In this document: in pieces, positions 7,064-14,617 of the stretch | Position numbering within the stretch: the first letter of the stretch is position 1 | Layout of the letters: the number at the start of each line of letters is the position of its first letter | Assembly (NCBI GenBank): GCA_002422985.1 | Contig: DITZ01000070.1 | Location: 1 to 23,808 of the forward strand | Length of the DNA stretch: 23,808 nucleotides | Reading direction: 5' to 3' | DNA from: Sphingomonadales bacterium UBA6171 | GTDB lineage: Bacteria > Pseudomonadota > Alphaproteobacteria > Sphingomonadales > Sphingomonadaceae | Translations under genes and position numbers: made by a program | The notes under the pieces: model-generated | The model's database searches: none | Told to the model about the DNA's origin: nothing | What the model saw: only the letters and a program-made list of their open reading frames with translations

Positions 7064-8221
7064 ATGGCAGACTTGGGGCTGGAACCCCCGGCCGGAACAA
7101 TCCGGCTCAAGGGAGGGCAGGAGGGTATAGACGCAGTCGCGGCGGCGGCCTTGCCCGCGCGTGAGCGGTTTGACGCCCGGCGCTCCACGATGGCGGCGCT
7201 CGATCTTGGCACCAATAATTGCCGGCTGCTGATCGCGCGGCCCACAGCACATGGCGAGTTTCAGGTGGTGGATGCCTACAGCCGCATCGTGCGGCTGGGC
7301 GAAGGGGTGGTGCAGTCCGGCCAGCTTTCCGGCGAGGCGATGGACCGCGCCGCCAATGCGCTGGCGGCCTGTGCGGACAAGCTGACACGGCGCGGCGTAA
7401 CGCAGGTGCGCTCGGTGGCGACCGAGGCCGTGCGGCGCGCGCGCAACGGCCCGGAATTCGTGCGGCGCATCTATCATGAAACCGGACTGGCGCTGGATGT
7501 GATTACGCCGTCCGAAGAAGCGCGGCTGGCGGTTATCGGCTGCCAGACGCTGCTGGACCGCACTTTGCGCCGCAGTCTGGTGTTCGACATCGGCGGCGGC
7601 TCGACCGAGGTGGCGCTGCTGGAGCGGGAGATTGACGGGCAGGCGCGCGGCATTCCGCTGGGCGTGCCGGGTATCCGGATGCGCGCCTGGATCAGCGTGC
7701 CCTGGGGCGTCGTTTCGCTGGCGGAGACGGAGCATCATGACGCCGGCTCGGTTGCCGGCCGGCTGGAGGCCTATGGCCGCATGAAGCGGCGCGTGGCGCA
7801 GCATCTGGCGCCGCTGTCGCGCCGGCTGGCCGCCCGGCAACGGCATATCGACATGCGCGATCCCGGCGGTGGGGAATATGTGCAGCTGCTGGGCGCGTCG
7901 GGCACGGTCACCACGCTCGCCAGCCTGCATCTGGGCCTGCCGCATTATGACCGGCGGCAGGTGGATGGTACGATTGCGCCGGCGGCCGCGATGCGCAAGC
8001 TGTCATATGAGCTTGCCATACGCTCGCCGGCGGACCGCGCCGCCGTGCCCGGAATTGGCACGGATCGCGCCGATCTGGTGGTCGCCGGCTGCGCCATTTT
8101 GGAAGTGCTGATGGACCTGACCCCCACCCCCACGCTGTGCGTTGCCGATCGCGGCATCCGCGAGGGGATTTTGCGCAGCATGATCGCGCGCGAAAATCCG
8201 GCGCACACGGTGGCGGCATGA
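7064..8221 (+). CDS. Ppx/GppA family phosphatase (exopolyphosphatase / guanosine pentaphosphatase)
   Basis: The actin-like ATPase-fold core starts near 7190 with AALDLGTNNCRLLIA (phosphate-1 loop). VVDAYSRIVRLGEGV, RSVATEAVRRARNG and VITPSEEARLAVIG follow, and the second phosphate loop is VFDIGGGSTEVALLE. It ends with the GTDRADLVVAGCAILE segment of the family. These enzymes release phosphate from polyphosphate or convert pppGpp to ppGpp. The start is uncertain: GTG 7019 is possible, ATG 7064 (used here, 385 residues) has a weak ribosome site, and ATG 7190 would leave only the core. Homologues in this group have variable N-terminal extensions. The stop overlaps the rlmE start by ATGA, so the two are coupled. 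The choice between ppx and gppA cannot be made by eye. Confidence 0.9.
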   Translation: MADLGLEPPAGTIRLKGGQEGIDAVAAAALPARERFDARRSTMAALDLGTNNCRLLIARPTAHGEFQVVDAYSRIVRLGEGVVQSGQLSGEAMDRAANALAACADKLTRRGVTQVRSVATEAVRRARNGPEFVRRIYHETGLALDVITPSEEARLAVIGCQTLLDRTLRRSLVFDIGGGSTEVALLEREIDGQARGIPLGVPGIRMRAWISVPWGVVSLAETEHHDAGSVAGRLEAYGRMKRRVAQHLAPLSRRLAARQRHIDMRDPGGGEYVQLLGASGTVTTLASLHLGLPHYDRRQVDGTIAPAAAMRKLSYELAIRSPADRAAVPGIGTDRADLVVAGCAILEVLMDLTPTPTLCVADRGIREGILRSMIARENPAHTVAA

Positions 8222-8919
8222 GCAGCACGGGGCGCGGCGGCGCGGGTTCCGGTTCCGGCACGGGCGGTCGCTCGCTGGGCGGGCGGACGCGGGTGAAAAC
8301 GGCGCGCGGGCGCACCACATCGTCGGTGCGCTGGCTGGAACGGCAGTTGAACGACCCCTATGTGAAGCGGGCGCAGATGGAGGGTTATCGCGCGCGCGCG
8401 GCCTATAAGCTGCTGGAGCTGGACGAGAAGTTCGGCCTGCTGAAATCCGCGTCGCGCGTGGTGGATCTGGGGGCGGCGCCCGGCTCCTGGTCGCAGGTGC
8501 TGCTGAAGCGCCGGCCCTCGGCGATGATTGTGGGGATTGATCTGCTGCCGATGGAGCCGCTGCCGGGCTTTAGTTTTGTGCAGGGCGATTTCCTGGCCGA
8601 GGGTATGGACGCGCAGCTGATCGCGATATTGGGCGGCAAGGCCAATCTGGTAATGTCCGACATGGCGGCCAACACGGTCGGCCATCCGGGGACGGACCAT
8701 CTGCGGACCATGGCTCTGGTGGAGGCGGCGGCGTATTTTGCCGGCGAAGTGCTGGAGCAGGGCGGACATTTCGTGGCCAAGGTGCTGGGCGGCGGCGCGG
8801 AAGGTCCGCTGGTCGCCGAGCTGAAGCGTCGGTTCGCAAGCGTGCGCCACGCCAAGCCGCCGGCGAGCCGCAAGGGCAGTTCGGAAACTTTCCTGGTTGC
8901 CATGGGTTTCAAGGGCTGA
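8218..8919 (+). CDS. rlmE: 23S rRNA (uridine-2552-2'-O)-methyltransferase
   Basis: The ATG at 8218 overlaps the stop of the phosphatase gene and gives 233 residues. A Gly/Ser/Arg-rich tail (about 1-35) precedes the FtsJ/RrmJ domain. The catalytic K-D-K-E tetrad is visible: Lys64 in ARAAYKLLELD, Asp148 in MSDMAANTVGHPGTDH, Lys188 in HFVAKVLGGG and Glu223 in SSETFLVA. The SAM-binding loop is VVDLGAAPGSWSQ (residues 81-93). The enzyme methylates the ribose of U2552 in the ribosomal A loop at a late step of 50S assembly, and in E. coli it is heat induced. The basic N-terminal tail is common in alphaproteobacterial RlmE and probably binds rRNA. Confidence 0.95.
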   Translation: MSSTGRGGAGSGSGTGGRSLGGRTRVKTARGRTTSSVRWLERQLNDPYVKRAQMEGYRARAAYKLLELDEKFGLLKSASRVVDLGAAPGSWSQVLLKRRPSAMIVGIDLLPMEPLPGFSFVQGDFLAEGMDAQLIAILGGKANLVMSDMAANTVGHPGTDHLRTMALVEAAAYFAGEVLEQGGHFVAKVLGGGAEGPLVAELKRRFASVRHAKPPASRKGSSETFLVAMGFKG

Positions 8920-8949
8920 GGGCAGCCCGCGCGACAGCCGCCCCTAAGT

Positions 8950-9027
8950 CATAAACAATATTGCTGATTCGCTGGCCGATATGGATGGTGGTCCCTTGGG
9001 CGACCATCCATATTGGCAGTGTTTATG
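8950..9027. repeat. long imperfect inverted repeat upstream of the first beta-helix gene
   Basis: Inner arms at 8975-8989 and 9003-9017 pair over 15 positions, all Watson-Crick except one G-T, around a 13-base loop. The core is ATATGGATGGT with ACCATCCATAT. Outer arms CATAAACA (8950-8957) and TGTTTATG (9020-9027) match exactly. On the left a 17-base segment separates inner from outer arm, on the right only 2 bases. There is no U-tract, so it is not a classic terminator. It may be an operator, an mRNA structure or a small mobile remnant. Confidence 0.55.
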
Positions 9028-9125
9028 TCATCAGTGCTGTTAATGCCAACTGGCGCAGCATTCGCACGCTTTGGCGTCTTGACCACAACTGTCATCATAC
9101 TTGCCTTGCGCCGTTAACCAAACTT

Positions 9126-9143
9126 CCGCACCTCTGTGTGCGG
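9126..9143 (+). other. small hairpin in the leader of the first beta-helix gene
   Basis: CCGCAC (9126-9131) pairs with GTGCGG (9138-9143), loop of 6. It lies 32 bases before the ATG in an AT-richer leader. A role in translation control is possible but not shown. Confidence 0.25.
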
Positions 9144-9175
9144 GTCGAAATATTATATAAAGGGTTGTATAAGTG

Positions 9176-10510
9176 ATGAAGCTCGCATCGGCATTTGCCG
9201 TTCCCTTGTTCGCGTGCCTTTCCGTTTCAGCCCTCACTGTCCTTCCGGCCACATCCGCCGTCGCGCAAAGCTATACCGCGACCTATGATGTTTCCGATCA
9301 GGCCGGTTTGCTGGCGGCGCTCAAAGTGGCGCAAAGCGGCTCGCTGATCCGGCTGGCCATGGGCGACTATGGAGACATCAACCTTTATAATCGCAACTTC
9401 GGTGCGGGCCGGGTGACGATCGCGTCGGCCAATGCGGCCGCGTCGGCCACGACCGAGCGGCCGACCTTTGCATCGCTGACCCTGCAGACGGTCAGCGGGC
9501 TGATCTTCTCCGGCGTTGACGTCGTGGGCACCGCGCATCCGCTGGTGAATATTCATAATGGTTCGTCTGACATCATCTTCAGCGCCGTGCGATTCTATGG
9601 GAACAGCATCAATCAGGACCCCTGGGACGATGAGAATACCGGCCTGTGGATCCGCGGCTCATCGCGCATCACCATTTTCTCCTGCCTGTTTCAGGACTTG
9701 AGCAACGGCAGCTTTATCCAGCGATCGGACAAGGTGACCTATATGCGCAACACGCTGCGCCACACGCGGGAGGGGCTTAACCTGGCCGCCATCTCCAACA
9801 GCCGGGTGATCCTGAACCATTTCCACAGCTTTGCGCCGCGTTATGGGGATGGCGAGCATCCCGACGCCATTCAGGGCTGGACGACGAACGAGACGGTGGG
9901 TCTTACCAATGTGGAAATTTCCTCCAACGCCATCATCACCGGCGGCGACAAGGCGGTCCAGGGCATCTTCATCCGCTCCCAAACGGAAGAGAATCCGGAA
10001 GGGCCGCAGGTGGTGCACAAGAGTTTGAAAGTAGCGGGTAACATCTATTTCGGCTCGTCCGTCCACGGCATCACGCTGGGTTCGGTGGAGAGCGCGGACG
10101 TGCGCAACAATGTGGTGGTGGCATCGCCCTGGGGCGACCGCAACAGCAGCGAGCGCGCCGCCGACGGGCACAGCAGCGGCGGCTATCAGCCCGGCATTCG
10201 TGGCTATTCCGGCCGGTTCAACAATTTCAGCCGCAATATCTCCATGGCGCCGATCGGCGGCGACAGCAGCGGCAACCGCACGGAAAATGTGGATGTCTAT
10301 GATGTGGTGCAGAAGGCGGGCGTGCCCTGGACGAACATCCTGCCCACGCGCCCGACGACCAGCGTGCCCGCCATCACCAGCTTCATCACGCTGGCCGGCA
10401 CCACCTATGCAACCGACAGTATCGGGGTGATCCGCACCTTCGGCTACGGCTTCTATACCGAGCGGGTGACGGTGACCCTGCCGCGCGCCATATCCGCGCA
10501 CATGAAATGA
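9176..10510 (+). CDS. secreted right-handed parallel beta-helix protein, polysaccharide lyase- or epimerase-like, unknown substrate
   Basis: The 444-residue protein starts with a clear signal peptide (residues 1-30, cleavage expected after AVA). After a Phe/Tyr-rich start (YDVSDQAGLLAALKVAQSGSLIRLAMGDYG) come repeated beta-helix coils with the N-x-I/V pattern: TLQTVSGLIFSGVDV, SDIIFSAVRFYGN, SRITIFSCLFQDL, DKVTYMRNTLRHT, SRVILNHFHSF, VEISSNAII, LKVAGNIYF. The motif GDGEHPDAIQGW resembles the loop found in alginate epimerase- and lyase-like beta-helix proteins, so action on an acidic or exopolymer polysaccharide outside the cytoplasm is plausible. No catalytic pair can be assigned. GTG 9173 is an alternative start; ATG 9176 has AAAGGG 11 bases upstream. 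It sits alone behind an AT-rich spacer, and a second exported beta-helix protein lies 4.5 kb away. Confidence 0.8.
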   Translation: MKLASAFAVPLFACLSVSALTVLPATSAVAQSYTATYDVSDQAGLLAALKVAQSGSLIRLAMGDYGDINLYNRNFGAGRVTIASANAAASATTERPTFASLTLQTVSGLIFSGVDVVGTAHPLVNIHNGSSDIIFSAVRFYGNSINQDPWDDENTGLWIRGSSRITIFSCLFQDLSNGSFIQRSDKVTYMRNTLRHTREGLNLAAISNSRVILNHFHSFAPRYGDGEHPDAIQGWTTNETVGLTNVEISSNAIITGGDKAVQGIFIRSQTEENPEGPQVVHKSLKVAGNIYFGSSVHGITLGSVESADVRNNVVVASPWGDRNSSERAADGHSSGGYQPGIRGYSGRFNNFSRNISMAPIGGDSSGNRTENVDVYDVVQKAGVPWTNILPTRPTTSVPAITSFITLAGTTYATDSIGVIRTFGYGFYTERVTVTLPRAISAHMK

Positions 10511-10517
10511 GAGAGCG

Positions 10518-10543
10518 ATCCGGGGAGGGGGGCCTCCCCGGAT
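10518..10543. terminator. bidirectional hairpin terminator between convergent genes
   Basis: A perfect 11-base stem, ATCCGGGGAGG (10518-10528) with CCTCCCCGGAT (10533-10543), has a GGGG loop. It is 8 bases after the stop of the beta-helix gene and 9 bases past the stop of the convergent small membrane protein. There is no U-run on either side, so termination may be partial or factor-assisted. Confidence 0.6.
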
Positions 10544-10551
10544 GCACGCCA

Positions 10552-10773
10552 TCAGATGAAACCGCCGCCGATGGACAGGCGGACCAGCGCCACGGCAATG
10601 ACGACGAGGTTCAGGATCTGGCCTTCCCTGCGGCTGGAGACAAGGCCCAGCAGCAGGCCGAGGCCGGCGACCGGAATCACGAACCAGTTGGCCCAGCCCA
10701 CCAGGGGAACCAGGCCGAAAAAGGCCACGACGGCTGCCGCGATACCGATCAGCAGCGAAATCACATTCAGCAT
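10552..10773 (-). CDS. 73-residue membrane protein of unknown function
   Basis: The frame is open much further upstream, but that part is the shadow of aguA. The ATG at 10773 has a strong GGAAGGA ribosome site. The 73 residues consist almost only of hydrophobic segments: MLNVISLLIGIAAAVVAFFGLVPLVG, then WFVIPVAGLGLLLGLVS, a short polar SRREGQ turn, and ILNLVVIAVALVRLSIGGGFI. That gives two or three membrane helices with the SRREGQ loop probably cytoplasmic. Similar small proteins with a G.vPL.GW.NW pattern and a C-terminal IGGG are common in sphingomonads and Bacteroidetes as I recall, without known function. It is divergent from aguA across 93 bases. Confidence 0.8.
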   Translation of the reverse strand: MLNVISLLIGIAAAVVAFFGLVPLVGWANWFVIPVAGLGLLLGLVSSRREGQILNLVVIAVALVRLSIGGGFI

Positions 10774-10866
10774 TATTTTCCTTCCAACAGGGTTTTCCCC
10801 GCGCTGATGCGAACATATGGGCGCGCGCGGTGGAAGTTCAACGCATGAGTCGCTACATGGCGGCGC

Positions 10867-11835
10867 ATGACGCATCCCCCCGCCGAATGGGCACCGCTCG
10901 CCCGCATGTTCACCGCATTTCCCAGCCATGAGCAGCTGTGGCAGGCGGATCTGGCACCGGCGCGCGCCGAAGTGGCCGCGATGGTGAATGCGCTGACACA
11001 GGCCGTGCCCGTGACCGTGCTGGCGCATGGCCCGGAATCGGTGGCGGCGGCGCGGGCGGCCTGCCCTGAAGCCAGCGTGGAGGATATCGGCTTTGGTGAT
11101 ATCTGGCTGCGCGATACCGGGCCGATCTTTCTGTCGGGCACACAGGCGGCGCGTTTCCGCTTCAACGGCTGGGGCGGCAAATATGATCTGCCGCATGACG
11201 ACAGTGTGGGCGCGCATATCGCCGGCTTGCAGGGCGCGGCCGTCACGCTGCATGATTTCGTGCTGGAAGGCGGCGCGCTGGAGCATGACGGCAACGGGCT
11301 GTTCATCACCACCGAACAATGTCTGCTGAACCCGAACCGCAACCCCGGCTGGACGCGGGACAGTGCAAAAAAGGCGCTGGCGCTGGCGCTGGGCGCGCGG
11401 CGGCTGCTGTGGCTGGGCGATGGGCTGGTGGCCGATCACACCGACGGTCATGTCGATAATCTGGCGCGCTTTGTGGCGCCCGGAACCGTGGCCGTGCCGA
11501 TGCCCGCCGGTGATGATGATCCCAATGCCGCCATTTTCCATGATGCCGCCGTGCGCCTGCGGGCGGCCGGGCTGGTGGTGGTGCCGATGCTGTCGGTGGG
11601 CCTGTATGAAGTGGACGGCGCGGTGGTGCCGGCTTCTTATATGAACTGGGTGATTGCCAACGGCCTGGTGGTGGTGCCGCTCTATGGCGCGGAAAATGAT
11701 GCGGTGGCCGTGGCGGCGCTGCGCCGGCTGTTCCCGCGCCACAAGGTGGTGGGCCTGCCCGCCATGCATATCCTGACGGGTGGTGGCAGCTTCCACTGCA
11801 TCACCCAGCATGTTCCGGTTGAAGGGGCCCGCTGA
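10867..11835 (+). CDS. aguA: agmatine deiminase
   Basis: The 322-residue protein belongs to the peptidyl-arginine-deiminase-like fold of agmatine deiminases, near the short end of the family's length. The signature segments are all present: GDIWLRDTGP (residues 77-86), FNGWGGKY, FVLEGGALEHDG with Glu134, ADHTDGHVDNLARF with His191, and the catalytic Cys311 in LTGGGSFHCITQHVP. It converts agmatine to N-carbamoylputrescine and ammonia in the cytoplasm. The next gene is the enzyme for the following step and starts one base before this gene ends (TGATG), so they are translationally coupled. No arginine decarboxylase, the usual agmatine source, lies in the window, so agmatine may be made elsewhere in the genome or imported. 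Confidence 0.95.
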   Translation: MTHPPAEWAPLARMFTAFPSHEQLWQADLAPARAEVAAMVNALTQAVPVTVLAHGPESVAAARAACPEASVEDIGFGDIWLRDTGPIFLSGTQAARFRFNGWGGKYDLPHDDSVGAHIAGLQGAAVTLHDFVLEGGALEHDGNGLFITTEQCLLNPNRNPGWTRDSAKKALALALGARRLLWLGDGLVADHTDGHVDNLARFVAPGTVAVPMPAGDDDPNAAIFHDAAVRLRAAGLVVVPMLSVGLYEVDGAVVPASYMNWVIANGLVVVPLYGAENDAVAVAALRRLFPRHKVVGLPAMHILTGGGSFHCITQHVPVEGAR

Positions 11836-12692
11836 TGCTGACCGTTGCCGCCGTGCAGATGGCCATGACCGGCAATCGCGACACCGACATTGCCACGGCC
11901 GCCCGGCTGGTGCGCGAAGCCGCCGGCAAGGGCGCGGGCGTGATCCTGCCGCCGGAGCTGTTCGAGGGGCAGTATTTCTGCACCGTGCAGGACGAGGCGA
12001 TTTTCGCCACCGCCGCGCCGCTGCTATCGCACCCGGCGGTTGCCGCCATGCGCGAAGTGGCGCGCGAAACCGGCACCGCCATTCCCACCAGCTTCTTCGA
12101 GCGCGATGGCCATCATTATTACAACAGCCTGGCCTTCATCGGCGAGGATGGCATGGTGAAGGGCGTCTATCGCAAGAGCCATATCCCCGATGGGCCGGGC
12201 TATATGGAGAAATTCTATTTCCGGCCCGGCAACACCGGTTTCAAGGTGTGGCCCACGCGCCATGGCATCATCGGCGTCGGCATCTGCTGGGATCAATGGT
12301 ATCCGGAAACCGCGCGCGCCATGATGCTGATGGGTGCCGATTGCCTGATGTTCCCCACCGCCATCGGCAACGAGCCGCACGACCCGGAGCTGGACACCCG
12401 CCGCCTTTGGGTGCGGGCCATGGTGGGGCATGCGGTTTCCAATGTGGTGCCCATCGTCGCTTCCAACCGGGTGGGGACGGAGCATGTGGCCGGCGGCACG
12501 CCCGCGCATTTCTATGGCAACAGCTTCATCGCCAACCAGCGCGGCGACATGGTGGCGGAAATGGACATGACGTCGATCGGCACCATAATGGCGGGCTTTG
12601 ACCTGGCGGAAATCGCCCGGCACCGCGCGGCGTTCGGATTTTTCCGCGACCGCCGGCCGGAGCTGTATGGCGGGATTGCAGCGGAGGGGTAG
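11835..12692 (+). CDS. aguB: N-carbamoylputrescine amidase
   Basis: The 285-residue protein is a complete nitrilase-superfamily enzyme of the family's usual size. The Glu-Lys-Cys triad is Glu41 in LPPELFEGQYFC, Lys114 in YRKSHIPDGPGYMEKFYF and Cys151 in GVGICWDQWYPE. The motifs LPPELFEGQYF, SHIPDGPGYMEKFYF and CWDQWYPETAR are characteristic of AguB rather than of other nitrilases. It hydrolyses N-carbamoylputrescine to putrescine, carbon dioxide and ammonia, completing the pathway begun by aguA. The start overlaps the aguA stop by one base. A GC-rich palindromic repeat follows 34 bases downstream and probably ends the transcript. Confidence 0.95.
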   Translation: MLTVAAVQMAMTGNRDTDIATAARLVREAAGKGAGVILPPELFEGQYFCTVQDEAIFATAAPLLSHPAVAAMREVARETGTAIPTSFFERDGHHYYNSLAFIGEDGMVKGVYRKSHIPDGPGYMEKFYFRPGNTGFKVWPTRHGIIGVGICWDQWYPETARAMMLMGADCLMFPTAIGNEPHDPELDTRRLWVRAMVGHAVSNVVPIVASNRVGTEHVAGGTPAHFYGNSFIANQRGDMVAEMDMTSIGTIMAGFDLAEIARHRAAFGFFRDRRPELYGGIAAEG

Positions 12693-12726
12693 GGTTTGGG
12701 GGCGGTGCAGTGGGTTTTGATGGCAT

Positions 12727-12811
12727 GCCCCCACCCCCGACCCCTCCCCTGAAGGGGAGGGGAGAGCAACATCCTCCCCTCCCCTTTAGGGGAGGGGCCG
12801 GGGGTGGGGGC
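12727..12811. repeat. GC-rich dispersed palindromic repeat, copy 1
   Basis: About 85 bases form a nested palindrome. The outer arms are GCCCCCACCCCCG and CGGGGGTGGGGGC. Each half is itself a perfect hairpin: CCCCTCCCCT-GA-AGGGGAGGGG on the left and CCCCTCCCCT-TT-AGGGGAGGGG on the right. A second copy with the same arms lies at 21827-21925. Both stand between the 3' ends of convergent genes (here aguB and DUF2948), which fits a bidirectional transcription end. Confidence 0.85.
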
Positions 12812-12856
12812 GCAGGGTCAAAACCTCATGCAACCCCCCAAACCCCAGGCGCACTC

Positions 12857-13282
12857 TCAATCCCCATGCGCCGGCACCGATTTCGCGCCCCACGGCCCGG
12901 CCACATCCTCCAGCGTTACATCCAGCGCCTCCACCTTCAGCCGCAGCGTGGTGCCGTTGGCGAAAGCAATGTTCAGCATGTCCCCGGCCTCCCCGGTCAC
13001 CGCCAGCAGCGCCAGCACGGTTGTCGGGTCCGCCGGCATGGCCTTGTGCTGCACCCGCTCCACGCAATCGAAGCGCAGCGCCGAACGGATGCGCGACGGG
13101 GTGGCGGCGGCCTCCCAGCGGAAGCGGTTGCCCATGATCACCAGCCGCCGGCGGCGGGCGTCAAAGGCGATGTCGTTGGCGACCAGCGCCATATCCTGCA
13201 CCAGCGCGGAAATGGTGGCGAGATCGTCCGCTGATTCCGCGCGCAGCCGCAGCCGCTCCTGCTGTGCCTGTTCGTTCATCAT
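12857..13282 (-). CDS. DUF2948 family protein
   Basis: The 141-residue protein shows the DUF2948 pattern: LRLRAESADDLATISALVQDMALVANDIAFD, then RRLVIMGNRFRWE, a VRS..FD.V..VQ-like segment (IRSALRFDCVERVQH), LALLAVTGEAGDMLNIAFANGTTLRL and VEALDVTLEDVAGPW. It has no signal peptide or membrane helix. Function is unknown. The family often follows murA in alphaproteobacteria, as it does here. I chose the ATG at 13282, which overlaps the murA stop by one base (TGATG); the next ATG three bases on is equally possible. The copy of the palindromic repeat lies beyond its 3' end. Confidence 0.85.
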   Translation of the reverse strand: MMNEQAQQERLRLRAESADDLATISALVQDMALVANDIAFDARRRRLVIMGNRFRWEAAATPSRIRSALRFDCVERVQHKAMPADPTTVLALLAVTGEAGDMLNIAFANGTTLRLKVEALDVTLEDVAGPWGAKSVPAHGD

Positions 13283-14565
13283 CAATCCCCGCTGATACGC
13301 TCGATGTCGGCACCCACGGCCTGGAGCTTTTCCTCCAGCCGTTCATAGCCGCGATCGAGGTGATAGACGCGCGACACCCGCGTTTCGCCCCTGGCGGCCA
13401 GCCCGGCAATCACCAGCGACATGGAGGCGCGCAGATCGGTCGCCATCACCGGCGCGCCGGTCAGCGCAGCAACGCCCCGCACCATCGCCGTGCGCCCGCG
13501 CACGGTGATGTCGGCCCCCATGCGCGCCAGTTCGGGCACATGCATATAGCGGTTTTCGAAGATGGTTTCGGTCAGCACCGATGCGCTGTCTGCCAGCGTC
13601 ACCAGTGCCATCAGCTGCGCCTGCATATCGGTGGCGAAGCCCGGCCAGGGGGCGGTGGAGGCCGTCACCCCGTGCAGCCCGTTGGGCCGCTCCACCAGCA
13701 GGCCATCGGGCGTGTCCGTCATCACCAGCCCGGCGGATTCCAGCACGGGAAGCGAGGCCCCCATCAACGCCCGGTCGGCCCCCGCCAGCGTGACGCTGCC
13801 GCCGGTGATGGCGGCGGCGCAGGCATAGGAGCCGGCCTCGATACGGTCCGCCATCACGGCATAGGTGGCGCCGTGCAGCCGGTCCACGCCGTCCACGACC
13901 AGCCGCTCGGTGCCGATGCCGCTGATTTTTGCGCCCATGGCGACGAGGCAGCGCGCCAGATCGACGATTTCCGGCTCCCGCGCGGCATTTTCGATGATGG
14001 ACTGGCCCCTGGCCAGCGTGGCCGCCATCAGCACATTTTCCGTCGCGCCAACAGAGACGGTGGGGAAGATGATCCGGCCGCCGGTCAGCCGGCCGCCGGG
14101 CGCGCGGGCGCGGACATAGCCGGCGGTCAGCTCGATCTCCGCGCCCAGCGCCTCAAGCCCCTTCAGATGGAGATCAATCGGCCGGTTGCCGATGGCGCAG
14201 CCGCCGGGCTGCGACACGGTCGCCACGCCCTCGCGCGCCAGCAGCGGCCCCAGCACCAGGATGGAGGCGCGCATCTTGCGGACGATGTCATAGGGCGCGG
14301 TGGTGGAGGTGATGCGCGCGGCGGCAACCGTCATCACCCGGCCGAAGTCTTCGGGCCGGGTGCCATGCGTCTGGGTGGAGGCCCCGAACTGGTTGAGCAG
14401 ATGCCCGAAGGTATCCACATCGGCCAGACGCGGCAGATTGCGCAGCGTCAGCGGCTCGTCGGTGAGGATTGCGGCGGGCAGCAGCGTGAGCGCGGCATTT
14501 TTCGCGCCGGAAATGGGCAGGCGGCCGGAGAGCGGGCGGCCACCAACAATGCGTATCTGGTCCAT
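13282..14565 (-). CDS. murA: UDP-N-acetylglucosamine 1-carboxyvinyltransferase
   Basis: The 427-residue protein has the length and the repeated six-fold inside-out barrel pattern of MurA. It starts MDQIRIVGGRPLSGRLPISGAKNAAL, with the conserved Lys22-Asn23. The catalytic cysteine loop is QPGGCAIGNRPIDLHLKGLEALG with Cys123, so the cysteine targeted by fosfomycin is retained. Later family segments include DLARCLVAMGAKISGIGT, TDMQAQLMALVTLA and YHLDRGYERLEEKLQAVGADIERI. It transfers enolpyruvate from PEP to UDP-GlcNAc, the first committed step of peptidoglycan synthesis, in the cytoplasm. DUF2948 is coupled downstream through overlapping stop and start codons. Upstream it faces a decayed glutathione transferase fragment in the opposite direction. 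Confidence 0.97.
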   Translation of the reverse strand: MDQIRIVGGRPLSGRLPISGAKNAALTLLPAAILTDEPLTLRNLPRLADVDTFGHLLNQFGASTQTHGTRPEDFGRVMTVAAARITSTTAPYDIVRKMRASILVLGPLLAREGVATVSQPGGCAIGNRPIDLHLKGLEALGAEIELTAGYVRARAPGGRLTGGRIIFPTVSVGATENVLMAATLARGQSIIENAAREPEIVDLARCLVAMGAKISGIGTERLVVDGVDRLHGATYAVMADRIEAGSYACAAAITGGSVTLAGADRALMGASLPVLESAGLVMTDTPDGLLVERPNGLHGVTASTAPWPGFATDMQAQLMALVTLADSASVLTETIFENRYMHVPELARMGADITVRGRTAMVRGVAALTGAPVMATDLRASMSLVIAGLAARGETRVSRVYHLDRGYERLEEKLQAVGADIERISGD

Positions 14566-14617
14566 AGGGCAGGGTGAATAGCGGTTGCCGCGGCATTATG
14601 CGAGGGGCTGTGACAGA

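Noticed and set aside
8961..9176. 71-residue open frame in the spacer upstream of the first beta-helix gene
   Set aside because: It has no ATG start or ribosome site, covers the inverted repeat, and has composition unlike the neighbouring genes.
9659..10816. Long minus-strand open frame
   Set aside because: It is antisense to the first beta-helix gene and continues over the small membrane protein and aguA spacer; its His/Arg/Ala-rich composition is typical of a shadow frame in GC-rich DNA.
12710..13295. Plus-strand open frames starting PPPTPPLKGRGE-like
   Set aside because: They read through the palindromic repeat and antisense of DUF2948; PLKGRG-type peptides are a common artefact of this repeat.
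13264..14577. 437-residue plus-strand open frame
   Set aside because: It is the antisense shadow of murA, rich in His, Gly, Ala and Arg without any recognisable motif.
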